Notes under the pieces: generated by a model
Told to the model about the DNA's origin: nothing
What the model saw: the letters and a program-made list of their open reading frames with translations, nothing else
Databases searched by the model: none
Position numbers and translations under genes: made by a program
In this document: in pieces, positions 38,133-49,484 of the stretch
Layout: the number at the start of each line of letters is the position of its first letter
Numbering within the stretch: position 1 is the stretch's first letter
From: Glandiceps talaboti
Taxonomy: Eukaryota; Hemichordata; Enteropneusta; Spengelidae
DNA length: 60,000 nt
NCBI RefSeq assembly: GCF_964340395.1
Contig: NC_135552.1
Location: 6,746,994 to 6,806,993, forward strand
Direction of reading: 5' to 3'

Positions 38133-39002
38133 TTACACCAAATGTTTCTTCTTTAGACATAGCCATGTCATCTCAAAATCCTTGTACCTGTACAATGTAT
38201 ATCTCAGACTGATGGCATTGCGTACAGCTGACTGAATGTTGTTGATGGATACGACTGCATAGGGTTCAACTTGACGCTGTGATATTTCTAATGTTAGTAA
38301 GTTTACAAGGGTGGTGGAAATGTTGAGTTTTCGGAAAGCAGGATCTGTATGTGAATATCCAATGTCACCATATTCCTTGTGTATGATCCATGCTACAGGT
38401 GTTTGATTTTCATCATAAGCTGCCATGTTTTTGTAGTGTTCCAGAGTTTTGATGAATTTTGGTGTAAATGGGAATGGGTTTTTCTGTTCCAGCAATGGTA
38501 CATGTTTACTAGATAGGGGTCCTACTGTAAATCCCTTTGGTAGTGATGTTGCTGAAAGTTGCTTTCTGAGCTCTTCCCTCTGTTGATCGAAAACAAACAT
38601 TTTGTATTTCGCATCCATAACAGGTTCAAAATCCATTTGATCACACATCACTTCCTTGATATTGTCTACCAAATATGTAGGAACGAGTTCAAATCCTGTG
38701 TACTTTTCTTTCCAGTCCATAATTCCATTCTGCTTCAGTAAAGTTGTAAGACTACCACCATCAGTAGAGTAGGCAAAGTATGATGTGTTGTAGGGAGGTT
38801 TGTAGAGGTTGTTGGCTTTACAGACCACAGTTGTACAAAATTGAAATTGTTCATTGTCTGTGTAGATGTTGATATGTGGCCAAGTATTATTGGTTTGATG
38901 ACTGTTCTTTATCATGAAGTACACAGGGTTACATTCTGGACGCCATCTTGTTATGTTTTTCAGCAATTCGGGTATTCTCTGTGAGATGACTGAGTAAGCC
39001 AT
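38133..39002 (-). CDS. Glycine N-acyltransferase-like protein (GLYAT family)
   Basis: Uninterrupted 289-residue frame, close to the usual size of GLYAT-family enzymes (about 295). These transfer an acyl group from acyl-CoA to glycine or other amino acids. The N-terminal half carries the family pattern NPVYFMIKNS..TWPHINI.T; the C-terminal half (from about residue 165) is the GNAT/FR47 fold: PFPFTPKFIKTLEHYK, TPVAWIIHKEYGDIGYSHTDP, AFRKLNISTTLVNLL and VEPYAVVSINNIQSA. The acyl-CoA pyrophosphate loop usually reads Q/RxxGxG/A; here RKLNIS lacks the glycines. No introns in the coding region. The start is the first ATG, right before the conserved N-terminus; an upstream non-coding exon is possible. 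A broken paralogue fragment lies just downstream. The acyl substrate is not predictable. Confidence 0.85.
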   Translation of the reverse strand: MAYSVISQRIPELLKNITRWRPECNPVYFMIKNSHQTNNTWPHINIYTDNEQFQFCTTVVCKANNLYKPPYNTSYFAYSTDGGSLTTLLKQNGIMDWKEKYTGFELVPTYLVDNIKEVMCDQMDFEPVMDAKYKMFVFDQQREELRKQLSATSLPKGFTVGPLSSKHVPLLEQKNPFPFTPKFIKTLEHYKNMAAYDENQTPVAWIIHKEYGDIGYSHTDPAFRKLNISTTLVNLLTLEISQRQVEPYAVVSINNIQSAVRNAISLRYTLYRYKDFEMTWLCLKKKHLV

Positions 39003-39269
39003 GAATTTTTATTCTTGTCAAATCTGCATGATTGTCCTTTGTTTATTCTATTCACTTGTTGATATATGAATAAACTGGTATTGCAACAATATGCAATATA
39101 AATGATTGGACATCCCTCAACTATAAACTGACATATTCTTGCATAGAGTATTAAGGTGGACCTTGGACTGTATACGAACCATAATGAGAAGGAACATATA
39201 TGCAAAGATTTTGGATACTTTTTTTTTTAGCACAACTTAACTTCTTAGGTTCCCTAGTGCTACAGGCTT

Positions 39270-40060
39270 GGAAAAGTGTGTGTGTGTGTGTGTGTGTGTG
39301 TAAACAAATTAAATTCAAAAACCGATGGACCAATTGCTATGTACTTTGGTGGATATATTACCTTGGGTGTCTAACTAGATCACATCACCAGTTTGTGATT
39401 TGAGTAAAAAAATCTTACACTCAAAAACTACTGGGCAGATTGGTCTGAAATTTGGTAAGAATGTTTTTAGCGGAGTTCATTTTAAGAATTATTCATAACG
39501 TACATGATGATCCCATTAGTGATATGCAAATTAGGTCTAAAAATGTGTATTTTTGGTCAAAAATCTATAATTCCAAAATCACTGAGCAGATTGAGTTAAA
39601 ATTTAAATTGGATGCATCTCAGGATGTATAGATGAAGGTGAAGTCACAACATGGACGATATGCAAGTTATGGCTAAAAATCTCAATTTTGTTCAAAAACT
39701 TTTATCTTGAAAAACTACACAATGAATGAGGCTGAAACTTAGTGGGGATGTTTCTGGAGGTGTTATTCTGCAGTTATTGTTCAAAACATCATGACACAAC
39801 TGCCCTAGCAACCATGGCCACACCCTTAGCAACAGTGAACTGATGATGCATATTACAGAGATAACAGCAGGGATGAAAATGATATATGTAAATATGCCTA
39901 GCAACACACCCATGCAGATAGCAACAGCCAAATGATTGTTTATTTTGCAAAGATGAAAACTGGGAAGGGTAGCCAAGTGAATAAAGATTTAACTAATGTA
40001 TGCAAATATGCCTAGCAACAAGACCATGCCCATAGCAACAGCCAAATACAGTTGTGCTCC
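39270..40060. repeat. Degenerate tandem units with a TG tract and 'gcctagcaac' blocks
   Basis: After (TG)n at about 39276-39302, four roughly 130 bp units each contain a variant of 'aaaaactactgggcagattg..tgaaatttgg' and 'atatgcaaattagg..ctaaaaat'. Then two copies of 'aaatatgcctagcaaca' followed by 'tagcaacagccaaat' (39893-39934 and 40009-40050). An interspersed repeat; no coding content. Confidence 0.6.
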
Positions 40061-41136
40061 AATGCCATTGATGTTATTTCTTTTAGCTGTTACCACTAAT
40101 TCTCAAAGAGTACTCATTAGGTGTGAATTTGTTCACCATACTTCTATCACTTCTGTAAATATTCACCATCCAGTATAAGAAGTGTAAAAAATGCTTTGCA
40201 TATATATGCCTCCTGCTCCCTATGAGTAAATTATACTATAGTTACATGTAACAGAATGTATGTATGAAGTAACATTAAAACAGGACAGTGAAATATGAGG
40301 GACAAATACAAATAATGAATGCAGTAACTCTTCAGCACGTACATGTAGGTAGACAGACTGACAACACAGCTGAGATAAAAATGAATCCATTATTTCAGGT
40401 TAACCCATATAATGTTTGACGTCCATGTGGATAACAGCCGGTGTTAACTTATAAGTCTTGTCACAGTCATTTGGTTAAAATCAATGAAGTTTAATGAAAA
40501 CTGCTCAAATCGTTAAAAGTTGCTTAATTGTAAGTTAATGCACAGAGCTAGAGAGAAAAATGATAGTTATACCGTCAGTTTTCACAAAATACTTCAATCT
40601 GCATTTTCTGCATTTTGTATCCTGCGATGTCATTTATAAATATTCTACATACATACCTACAGGTACAGTTATATGCACACCAAATGTCAATGGAGAAGCC
40701 TGATTACTGCACTGTTGAGATGCGTTGTTAGCAGGTCGTACCTCCTAGCCCTTGTATCCTCAACTTGTCGTGAGACAATTTTCAAAGCTGATACAGTGAT
40801 AATGTATTGAAAATTTTTGTCCAATAGCCTGATAGATCGCAGTACATGTGCTTCAACCATGACAAATAGTCAGAATACTAAATTATGCAAGTGAGTCTTT
40901 ATGTATATGTGTACATACAGGGGCAACTCATGAAGTGGACATGTAATAATTTCCATTTTATTTATTATGGTTAACATGCAAGTGTTGGATAGTAACTTTT
41001 GTGGGTGTGGCTACCTGAATCATTTGAAAATGGTCTCAATACAAGCTGTGAGGTCTAGGAGGTACACACATGTATGACTGGCTAAAAATGCATCACAACG
41101 GTGCAGTAAATACAAAATGTAGACTATAGGTATATA
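40060..41136. other. Intergenic stretch, nothing recognised
   Basis: AT-rich non-coding sequence; no gene, RNA or repeat that I can support. Confidence 0.4.
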
Positions 41137-41165
41137 TATGTATATATAATAGTCTATATATATAT

Positions 41166-41202
<37 letters not shown>

Positions 41203-41204
41203 TG

Positions 41205-41292
<88 letters not shown>

Positions 41293-41303
41293 ATATATAT
41301 ATA

Positions 41304-41355
<52 letters not shown>
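41137..41355. repeat. (TA)n-rich microsatellite
   Basis: About 220 bp of TA dinucleotides with a few TGA, TAA and TGT interruptions. Frames through it are artefacts. Confidence 0.95.
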
Positions 41356-41358
<3 letters not shown>

Positions 41359-41394
41359 TTCAGTTTGAATGATGTTAATATTATTATTATTATT

Positions 41395-41740
41395 ATTAGT
41401 CCCCCAGAGGGTGGAATATAATTTATACTGGGCTCAGTTCACCTGTCTATCCCTCATTTCTCAGACATGCAATATCCAATTTCTTTCAAACCTTGTACAA
41501 AGGTGACATATTATTTGTGACTCATTCACATAACATCACTTTGTTTTTTGATATATGCAAATCTGATTGCCATATTTGTAGTTAAATATCAATATTTACT
41601 GCATAACTCAAAAGCTGTAATATATGATAGAGACTCCATTCAAGTGTCTACCCCCATAGTGTCAGATGCAAACTATCTTTTGAGACCTTGACCTTGACCT
41701 TCAGACTCAATTATCAAAATCAAGCCGATTCCTGCCTATC
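41395..41740. repeat. Second member of the 36.9 kb repeat family
   Basis: Shares 'ccctcatttctcagacatgc', 'caaaggtgacatattatttg' and 'gaccttgaccttgacctt' with the element at 36880-37690, in the same order and orientation. It begins 'agtcccccagagggtgga'. Confidence 0.55.
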
Positions 41741-42550
41741 ACAGACACATGACATATTGCCATTTTCTTTTCAATCATATTTGTAAGTAATCTAAGAACT
41801 ATACACAAGCATTATTTTTGAATTACAGAGACATGCCCACAGTCACAAGTATTTTGACACAAAGTCAGTAGAGATAATGTATATTTGAATTACAGAGATA
41901 TACCTAGACTGTCAACCAGTCATCTTGACTTTTTTGTAATTTATCTGTAATACTATTGTTGCTGCTGCAATTAATAGAATTAAACATGGTGTGCGCAGGA
42001 CGTTCCATGAAGTCAAGACGGGTGTTCTAACCCACCGTACTTTCATTTCTATGAATATTCATGAGTGCCCTTGTTTAATTGCATTACAAAATAAATGTAG
42101 CATTTTGTGTGCATGCGACTACATGTGCTTGATGCAGACCCTGGCCATATGGATGACCGACATGTCGACAGGCAGGCCTAAGGCCTAAGACATAACTCAC
42201 ATATACATGGTTTACATGCTCAGTAAAGAATGTTCAGTTCACTTCAGGGATAACACCCAGGGGATGACGTCATGATTGCGTGTCAACAGCTGTTAGGCTG
42301 TCCACCATGATTATGTAAATTTTATGTTAATCATGAATTGAACATCTTTAAGTTGGATGCCTGGTTAACCACTGGGGGGTTTGAGGAAATAGTACAGACG
42401 CTAGATTATATTTTAATGTGTTCGAATCGTCAGTGATGAGTACCGCACGTTCTGTATGTGCATTATGCCTGCTGACTTTTAGACTGTATGTTAGAGGTTA
42501 CATTTTTGTACACAACTAGTTTTTAAATAAAACATATTTGAGCAGTTTTT

Positions 42551-42623
42551 ACCTCCGGTAAGGATACAGGAGGTATTAAAAGGTGGATGTCTGTCTGTGT
42601 GTCAGTTTGTCTGTCTGTCTGTG

Positions 42624-42666
<43 letters not shown>

Positions 42667-43342
42667 GTCATCATTTTCTTAAAAACGGCTAGCTCAATTA
42701 TACTGAAATTTGGTACACACAATGTTTGGGGTAATGGCTAGACCTGATTAGTTTTTTTAGCGAGATCTGTTCTTGCTAATTAGAGAAATTTGCTTATCAA
42801 TGAAATAAACTAATTAAGCTATATCTTAAGACTATACTTCAATTTCAATAAAATTTAGTATATTCATTAAATATAACAAAGTGCACATGTCCTATAAAGT
42901 TTGTTGATGTACCTTACAGAGTTAATGAATAATTTGCATAATTAATTATTTTCAGTAATTAGGCTATATCTTAAGACTGCATACTTCAACTTCAATTCAA
43001 TTCAGTACACACTTTAACCATAACAAATCGCATATGTTCTATAAAGTTTGTTGATGTACCTTACAGTGTTAATGACTATTTTGCATAATTAATGAGTTTC
43101 TGTAATTAGACTTTCTTAAGACTGCATACTTCAATTTACCTTTCCTTACAGTGTTAATGACTAATTTGCATAATTAATGATTTTCAGTAGTTAGGATGTA
43201 TCTTGATAATGCAAGCTTCAAATTTTATATAATATGGTACATATATCAACCATAATAATATGCACCTGTCCTATGAACTTTGTTGATACAACTTTTACCT
43301 TTAATGAGTAATTTGCATAATTAGTTATTCCCTTACGGGAGG
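42551..43342 (-). mobile_element. Interspersed repeat element 3 (HINE/pearl-like), inside duplication copy 1
   Basis: Short imperfect inverted ends: CCTCCGGTAAGG at 42552 and CCTTACGGGAGG at 43331-43342, the latter followed by 'cattcagtttaaacc'. A (GTCT)n microsatellite (42591-42666) adjoins the left end, followed by 'aaaacggctagctcaatt' and four degenerate units, each with an 'atttgcataattaat'-type block. Opposite orientation to the elements at 24180 and 35142. Confidence 0.7.
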
Positions 43343-43740
43343 CATTCAGTTTAAACCTAGTTTTAGGAATACGACAAAATATAATCTGCGTCTGAATGTA
43401 GACTAAGATATACCCACAGTTACAAGTATTTTGACATCAGAGTCAGTAGAGATGTATATAGAAAATGTAGATTGTATTTCTGGAACATACTGGTTTGCCC
43501 AATTATTTTTACACTAGTCAGTAAAAACAACATATTTTGTATAATTTATTGGCACTGTGGAATTCTACTGACTTTAGTGTAAATGTAACTGTGAATATAC
43601 CAGTATGTCCCTGAAATCTATATGTACATCTCTACGGACGATCGTTCATTGTGTTGAAATGTCAGTACAATTTCCAAGGATTTTCCTTCTGTGCTTTTTG
43701 AGAATATTGTTAACAGTCTTTTGTTATGAATTGAACTGTT

Positions 43741-43926
43741 TCAGTGCCCCATACATAGAAATGTCATAATGTCATAATAGAAAATGCCATAATAGTAAAA
43801 TGGTGGTAATGGTGATTGGCATTCTTCCTCATGAAACCATTGAGCTAGAATTGTTTCATTTTCATCTTCAGATTTACTTTGATCGGTTTCATATTGAAAA
43901 TCGGAGCTAGAACTTAGCGGCGCCAT
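43741..43926 (-). CDS. Small acidic ORF, divergent to the BBS12 gene (uncertain)
   Basis: A 61-residue frame beginning MAPLSSSSDF, then an acidic Ser/Asp/Glu-rich stretch (SKSEDENETILAQWF) and a Phe/Tyr-rich tail. The N-terminal composition looks protein-like, and the duplicate at 50559-50744 differs by one residue. It could be the first exon of a divergent gene, a transposon-derived N-terminus, or chance. No splice donor is convincing and no family is recognised. Confidence 0.25.
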   Translation of the reverse strand: MAPLSSSSDFQYETDQSKSEDENETILAQWFHEEECQSPLPPFYYYGIFYYDIMTFLCMGH

Positions 43927-44794
43927 GCTGGAGTACGAACACAAAATCGACTTTTGACAATTTGAACTTTGCTTGAACGTACTGTGGCAGTCTCATTTCA
44001 ACAGAAGTATGACGAAATATGAACATTTTATAACAATATCACTGATTGGACATGTTTTATATAATATTGATATGGTATTATGTGAGATGAGCGAATCAGA
44101 ATATACCATACAAAATACATGTACATGTATGGTATCTAGAATGGGCCAGTGTATTGGCTCATATCAATTTACATATGAATGGGTTGGCCAATTGTTCGAA
44201 AGAATGAAAGGGTATCCATGTATCTCTATGATATCAACATTTTGACTATTCCTGTTTATTCTGACTTCTTGGAAATAAACAGAAAGACAGAATATTCCTA
44301 CTATTTCGGTTTATTCAAACTTAGAAAACTTAAAAAATGAAAGCGTACCTATGGTATCTCTAGGATGTAACAGAAAGACAGAATATTACGACTATTGAAC
44401 TTTAGTGGCAATGGAAGTGTTCAGAAATTTGCAAACACTCTTTTTATGTGTATGTTGATACAATCTAGAATGTGCAAGATTTGACGCAACCTGGGTAACG
44501 GATGTCAATTTTCCATTTGCTCCTGTAGTTTATTTGGTCGACAACGTACATTAATTTTATTCAATGTTTAGTAGACATTGCTGTGTATCATGTTATGATT
44601 TTGCCCACGAATTGTAGGACCATATTTTTGACATCAATTAAACAGCACATATATGTTGGGGGCTATGTCTTCGAAGAAAGAATTCTTGTTGAACAAGATG
44701 TGTGGTATATTTTTGATAGCTGTAAATCTTAATGTAGCACTGTTGATTTAACTTGAAAGTTTTAACCTTTGACCTTGTTATGATTGTTTTGCAG

Positions 44795-47700
44795 GGTAAA
44801 GTGTGTGATAGATGATGAAGATGTAGCAAATAATAGAATTGTATCTAGTACAGTGGAATCATTGCAGTCGTTAGACATACAAGTATGTGAACACTTTATC
44901 AAAACTTTGGGCGTGAGAAACAGCTGTCCAGTAGGGTTATAAAAAATGTTGGTCTAGAACAAAAGAATGATTGTATGTAATCTGTATGGTTCAACTGATA
45001 AGATAACACTAATGTGAGAAACTGGGATTGAAACCCTGGCCTTTAAACTCATTATGATACACATAGATATAGTCAAAAGAATAGATGTGTCACATCACTT
45101 TCCTTACATTTAAATTGGACGTTGAGTTTGTAGTGAACTGAATGAAGTAACCAATTACAGCTGCCTGTCAGTGTGTGCTAGATTATTACAGACATGTGCT
45201 GTTCATCCCTTCCCCAGCAGGAGATTTAGCTAGAATTTTTATGGAGTTGTCTGTTTCACTATACATTAGAGAGAGATTGTAGAGAATGACTACATGAATA
45301 GTAACTAGACAAGTTTCAAATCTGACATACATGTAGAAAGTAACACAATGTTCATGAACCATCCTTAGCATCCAGTAGGCCATGTATTGAATTCAAGTTG
45401 TCAATTACACCACAAGACATACAGTACATGTACAACTATAATGATCAGTATGGCAGGGTGTATGGCAATGGCTGCCATCAGTCTACTAGACCAGGTGAAT
45501 CACCACATCCTTGTAACATATTGTGCAATGGAGGCTGCCATGGATTCATACAAAAGACAAATGCAAGGAGAATTCAACATTAACAAGTGAGAATTTTTTT
45601 ATGTTCACTTCTAAATTATGAATGATTTTATGTACATGTAGAACAGGTCTGTATGGATGTCAAGTTATGTACATGTATAACAGGTCTGTAAGGATGCCAG
45701 GTTAAAAATAGCCATTTTATACCATAATAGAGTCTTAAAATATATCAAAGTATACTGGTTGTTCACTCTTCAACATATCACTAATTTGGTCATGTTGTTC
45801 ATTTGTTTGACAGCTTTGATTTGAATTTGATAAACATACATGTAGAATTACTGGGCCACCGCAAACAGAATTGATGATAGAAGATGGCTTGATTGCTGTA
45901 CATGTACTTGAACCCAGACATCTAAAAGCCATCTTTGACGTCGAAAACTGTCGTCATCACTGCATTTTAGTAAGTACTTTATCAGACAGCATATTAACTT
46001 TGAACTTGGCAAGGCATCACATTGATTTTATCATTGTATGTGTTGTGATGTCGAAATCTAGTTTTTCCTATCATATCAGGTTATACCACTAAAATACCTC
46101 ACTGTATCAGGTCTGCAACAGGGCTGTAGCAGGCCTGCCCCATCAGGAATACAGGCCTGTGAATATCTAGCTGTTTATTTAATGATGATGTCAAACCATG
46201 CTGTGGTATTACATAGTGGGACCAGTATCTGGCTTACCTGTGTGTATTTGTGAAGTCTAAATCTTGTTCCTTCCAAATCAGTGACATGACAGTGTAAAGT
46301 GTTACCATTGTATGCTTCAATCCAGGGGAACCTTAGGAAATAAAGGCATTTTCATAAATTTTGGATTCTGGAGAATCATTTCATGATTTTACATCACATA
46401 CATTTCATGTACTGGTAATTGCTGAGAAACATCAAATTGAGCCTGTGTCTCAGTTTCAGTGATCCAGCTACTCACTGGTAATGTCATATAGTGTTATCAA
46501 AGTGTGTTTCAATTCTAAAGGCATGCAAACTTACCATGTGTTTTGTTTCTTCCTACCTTTATCCAGCTAATCAATGGTGACATCAAACCTACCTCCAGAC
46601 ATACAGGATACAAAGAATCATTGTCTATTTTGCCAGTTGGTCATATTGGCGATATAAAACTGAAGACGAGCTGGTTGGATGACATTGTACAAGTTTTACA
46701 GGAGGTAGGTGCCATCACAAATAATAACTGTTACAATTTACAAGTATGAATATCATAATTCATAGTTACTAATGAAAGTGTCTACTCACAGAGTCAAAGC
46801 ATTTCTTTTGAAGCAAATCTCAAATTTTGCCAAGATCGATATCTCGTCAACGCCAATGAAGATGTTTGCTGAAAATTTGGGATTCGTATCCAAGAAATTG
46901 TTTGACTCTGTGAGTAGAAATTTTCATTGCAAATGACAGTTTTGTGTTGTATAGTGATTATGTTTAGTAACCTTGGCAACAGAAGAAGGTAAAACTTGCA
47001 TAGATTTCCATACTTTCTACTTCTCTTCAGTGGGGAACGCATTATAATTAAAACACGTACATAGATTTTACCTTCTATGATGTACTGTTTTTAAAAACAA
47101 AAACACTGCATAGCACATATTCATTATTGAATTTGATCAGAAAATACTATCATACAGTTCATCACTTATTAATGATTGTAATGTTATTTTATTTGACTCA
47201 GTTAAATATAGGTATCTTAGCTATGAAGGGAGTGGTCAATGAGCGTCTCCATGACTACTGCATGTCTACTCAGATAGTGGTGGTAGAGAAAGTGAAATAC
47301 CATGCATTGCAAGCACTGGCTATTTCTACACATGCTAACATTGTAATATATACCACTGATGCCATCCAGGTATATACTGGTACTATTAATGGTGCTTGGA
47401 TCAAAAGAGCAACAAAGAGAGGTTGATTTTATCTTAGTTGTATTTCTTACACTTAAGGACCCAGAAAAGTCAGTTTCACCTATCCTGTATTATGTGGCCT
47501 CTCTAAAATAGAGTTATAGAAATTGGAAAATCTGTCTTAGAAGAGGTCTGCCATGTACTGGAGAGAGGCATTATGGGAATTAGAGTATGGAGCTAATTCA
47601 CACATCTTGCAACACGTGCCTCAGCTAAACTGCTACAAAAAAACTTCACTACAAGCATTTTATATTTCAGCTGAAAAATTGGGAGTAGATATGACTAAAA

Positions 47701-48571
47701 TAGGACCACAATAGTATTCAATATACTAGTTCACACAAGTTTTATCATTATTTTTTTTTAAAAAGGAGGAATTCTAGATGTCCAGTAAATAACAAACGAT
47801 AACAGAGACATAATAAACATTCAAATATTTTACATCACCCTAATGTAATATTGATTTGTTGTGACCAGGAAGATGTTGGCACAGTAGTCTCAGTGGAATG
47901 CTGGGAGTCAGGATGGCAGCCTAAGACTGGGGTAAGGACCAGTCAGTTGAAAAGAACAGCTTATGTGAAATTGACAACACAGGGTCCCCTGCAAGTGAGT
48001 ATGTTCATACACCCAGGTCTGTGGCACTTTGTAATGTATCTGGTGAAATTTTTATAAGTGTCATTTCCTGTAAACTGAAATATTGAGGTGCATTTTCATT
48101 GTTTTGTAGAAAAAAGATGTATTGTAATCAAGAAATGTTGCTTGCAATTAAATTGTGGGCAATACCTAATGTTTTTGTCAAAAGTTTTTGAGAATTGAAG
48201 ATTTCTATTTGGCTTGTATGGAGGTACCAGTATAAAAGAACACATGAAATAGCAGCTTGAAAAGAAAGTTAAAGAGCTTTGTATTCGATGAATTGTTGAT
48301 GTTTTGATTATGTTGGTTCCACCATATTGTAAATGTTTATAGTGTTAATACTCTACACTTTGGGACAGTGTATTTTTATTAGATGTTATTATTATTTTCT
48401 TCTTTCAGACTGTAATTCTATGTGGTCCATCAACTGTAAAACTTACAATATTAGAAGAGAGTTTTCAGAACTGTGTTCACAGACTACAAGATGTGATTAG
48501 TACAGACAAGGTATTACCTGGTGGCGGTGTACCTGAATTGAAAGCTATGCAATGTATACAAAGGATGAAAG
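44795..48571 (+). CDS. BBS12: BBS12-type chaperonin-like protein, copy 1 (exons open, ends missing)
   Basis: Seven exons with GT-AG introns and continuous frame: 44795-44882, 45369-45586, 45846-45969, 46567-46704, 47202-47369, 47869-47994 and 48409-48571 (341 codons). Exon 1 VIDDEDVANNRIVSSTVESL continues into exon 2 HPVGHVLNSSCQLHHKTYS, matching the BBS12 N-terminal region (IDEE..ISST..LLESLDL..VGQLLNEA). Exon 5 carries GVVNERLHDYC, exon 6 EDVGTVVSVECWESGW, and exon 7 TVILCGPSTVKLTILEESF then VLPGGGVPELKAM, the chaperonin GGG..E block. BBS12 is a group II chaperonin relative that, with MKKS and BBS10, assists BBSome assembly at cilia. The human gene has one coding exon; here it is split. I found neither the N-terminal exon (about 45 residues) nor the C-terminal exon(s) after the GGG block; exon 7 ends in a good donor (G/GTTAGT), so more should follow. 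Without them this copy may be non-functional. Confidence 0.8.
46781..46918. mobile_element. 138 bp hairpin MITE in BBS12 intron 4, copy 1
   Basis: The 18 bp ends TCTACTCACAGAGTCAAA (46781-46798) and their exact reverse complement (46901-46918) bound a sequence whose halves continue to pair imperfectly for about 55 bp. A foldback MITE or a long RNA hairpin. It is present at the same place in copy 2, so it predates the duplication. Confidence 0.75.
46967..46980. promoter_or_regulatory. X-box-like (RFX) site in BBS12 intron 4
   Basis: GTAACCTTGGCAAC fits the imperfect inverted repeat of RFX X-boxes (GTTGCC..GGCAAC type). RFX factors drive many ciliary genes, including BBS genes. It lies in an intron rather than the promoter, so its role is uncertain. 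Repeated at 53780-53793. Confidence 0.35.
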
Positions 48572-48592
48572 GTTAGTATAACTGAATTGGGT

Positions 48593-48593
<1 letters not shown>

Positions 48594-48645
<52 letters not shown>
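48594..48645. repeat. (CA)n microsatellite
   Basis: About 25 CA units starting 23 bp after the exon 7 donor of BBS12 copy 1. A (CATA)n block follows at about 48834-48909. The Thr-Tyr-Ile-His and Val-Cys-Met-Tyr frames here are artefacts. Confidence 0.95.
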
Positions 48646-48650
<5 letters not shown>

Positions 48651-49352
48651 CATGTAGAGACACACTGACAGATACTATGTACACATAAATATACTCTCAC
48701 AAATTTAAATTGCATAATCACACACAACATACAACACAACACAGACATGTACGTACATACATTGTACATACGTACGTATGTATGTACATGCATGCATGTG
48801 TGTATACGTATGACGTGCATGCATGCGTTTGTTCATACATACATACATACTTACATACATACATACATACATTATGCATACATACATACATACATACATA
48901 CATACATACTGAGATTTGCACACTTGAATACCGTAGTATAGTTCCATTATGATTAGTACATGTTATGATTTACAGTACGTTTATCTTCACTCATCACGTC
49001 TAGTCAATGTCGTTACCAGTACCCTCACTACCAAGACTCAGTAGATACATGATGTATTTGTTGCTAGTGTCCGTTCAATTTGCCTACCTATTTAATTTAT
49101 CTTTTGAAGTCTTTACAATTATGTGTATTGTACTTCCATAAATATATTTGTGATAAAGGAAAGTTTCTAATTAGGGACCGGTCATTTTTGAATTGTTGAT
49201 GATTTGAAGTTAAACTTTTGGGTTCGAATCGTCAGTGATGAGTACCGCACGTTCTGTATGTGCATTATGCCTGCTGACTTTTAGACTGTATGTTAGAGGT
49301 TACATTTTTGTACACAACTAGTTTTTAAATAAAACATATTTGAGCAGTTTTT

Positions 49353-49425
49353 ACCTCCGGTAAGGATACAGGAGGTATTAAAAGGTGGATGTCTGTCTGT
49401 GTGTCAGTTTGTCTGTCTGTCTGTG

Positions 49426-49484
<59 letters not shown>

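Larger units (their letters stand above)
42419..49222 (+). repeat. Segmental tandem duplication, copy 1 (BBS12 region)
   Basis: About 6.8 kb directly repeated at 49223-56560. The junction is visible: 'ttcgaatcgtcagtgatgag' at 42421 recurs at 49223, immediately after 'aacttttggg'. The first roughly 2.3 kb are almost identical between copies (a handful of differences), while the interval around exon 2 differs by several percent, so divergence is uneven. Confidence 0.9.

Noticed and set aside
39811-39835. 'ctagcaaccatggccacac' as an RFX X-box
   Set aside because: The right half does not complete the inverted repeat, and it lies in a degenerate repeat far from any ciliary gene start.
43973-44245. 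90-codon plus-strand frame upstream of BBS12 exon 1, tested as a candidate N-terminal exon
   Set aside because: It does not resemble the BBS12 N-terminus and has no donor in the required phase; its copy at 50791 merely reflects the duplication.
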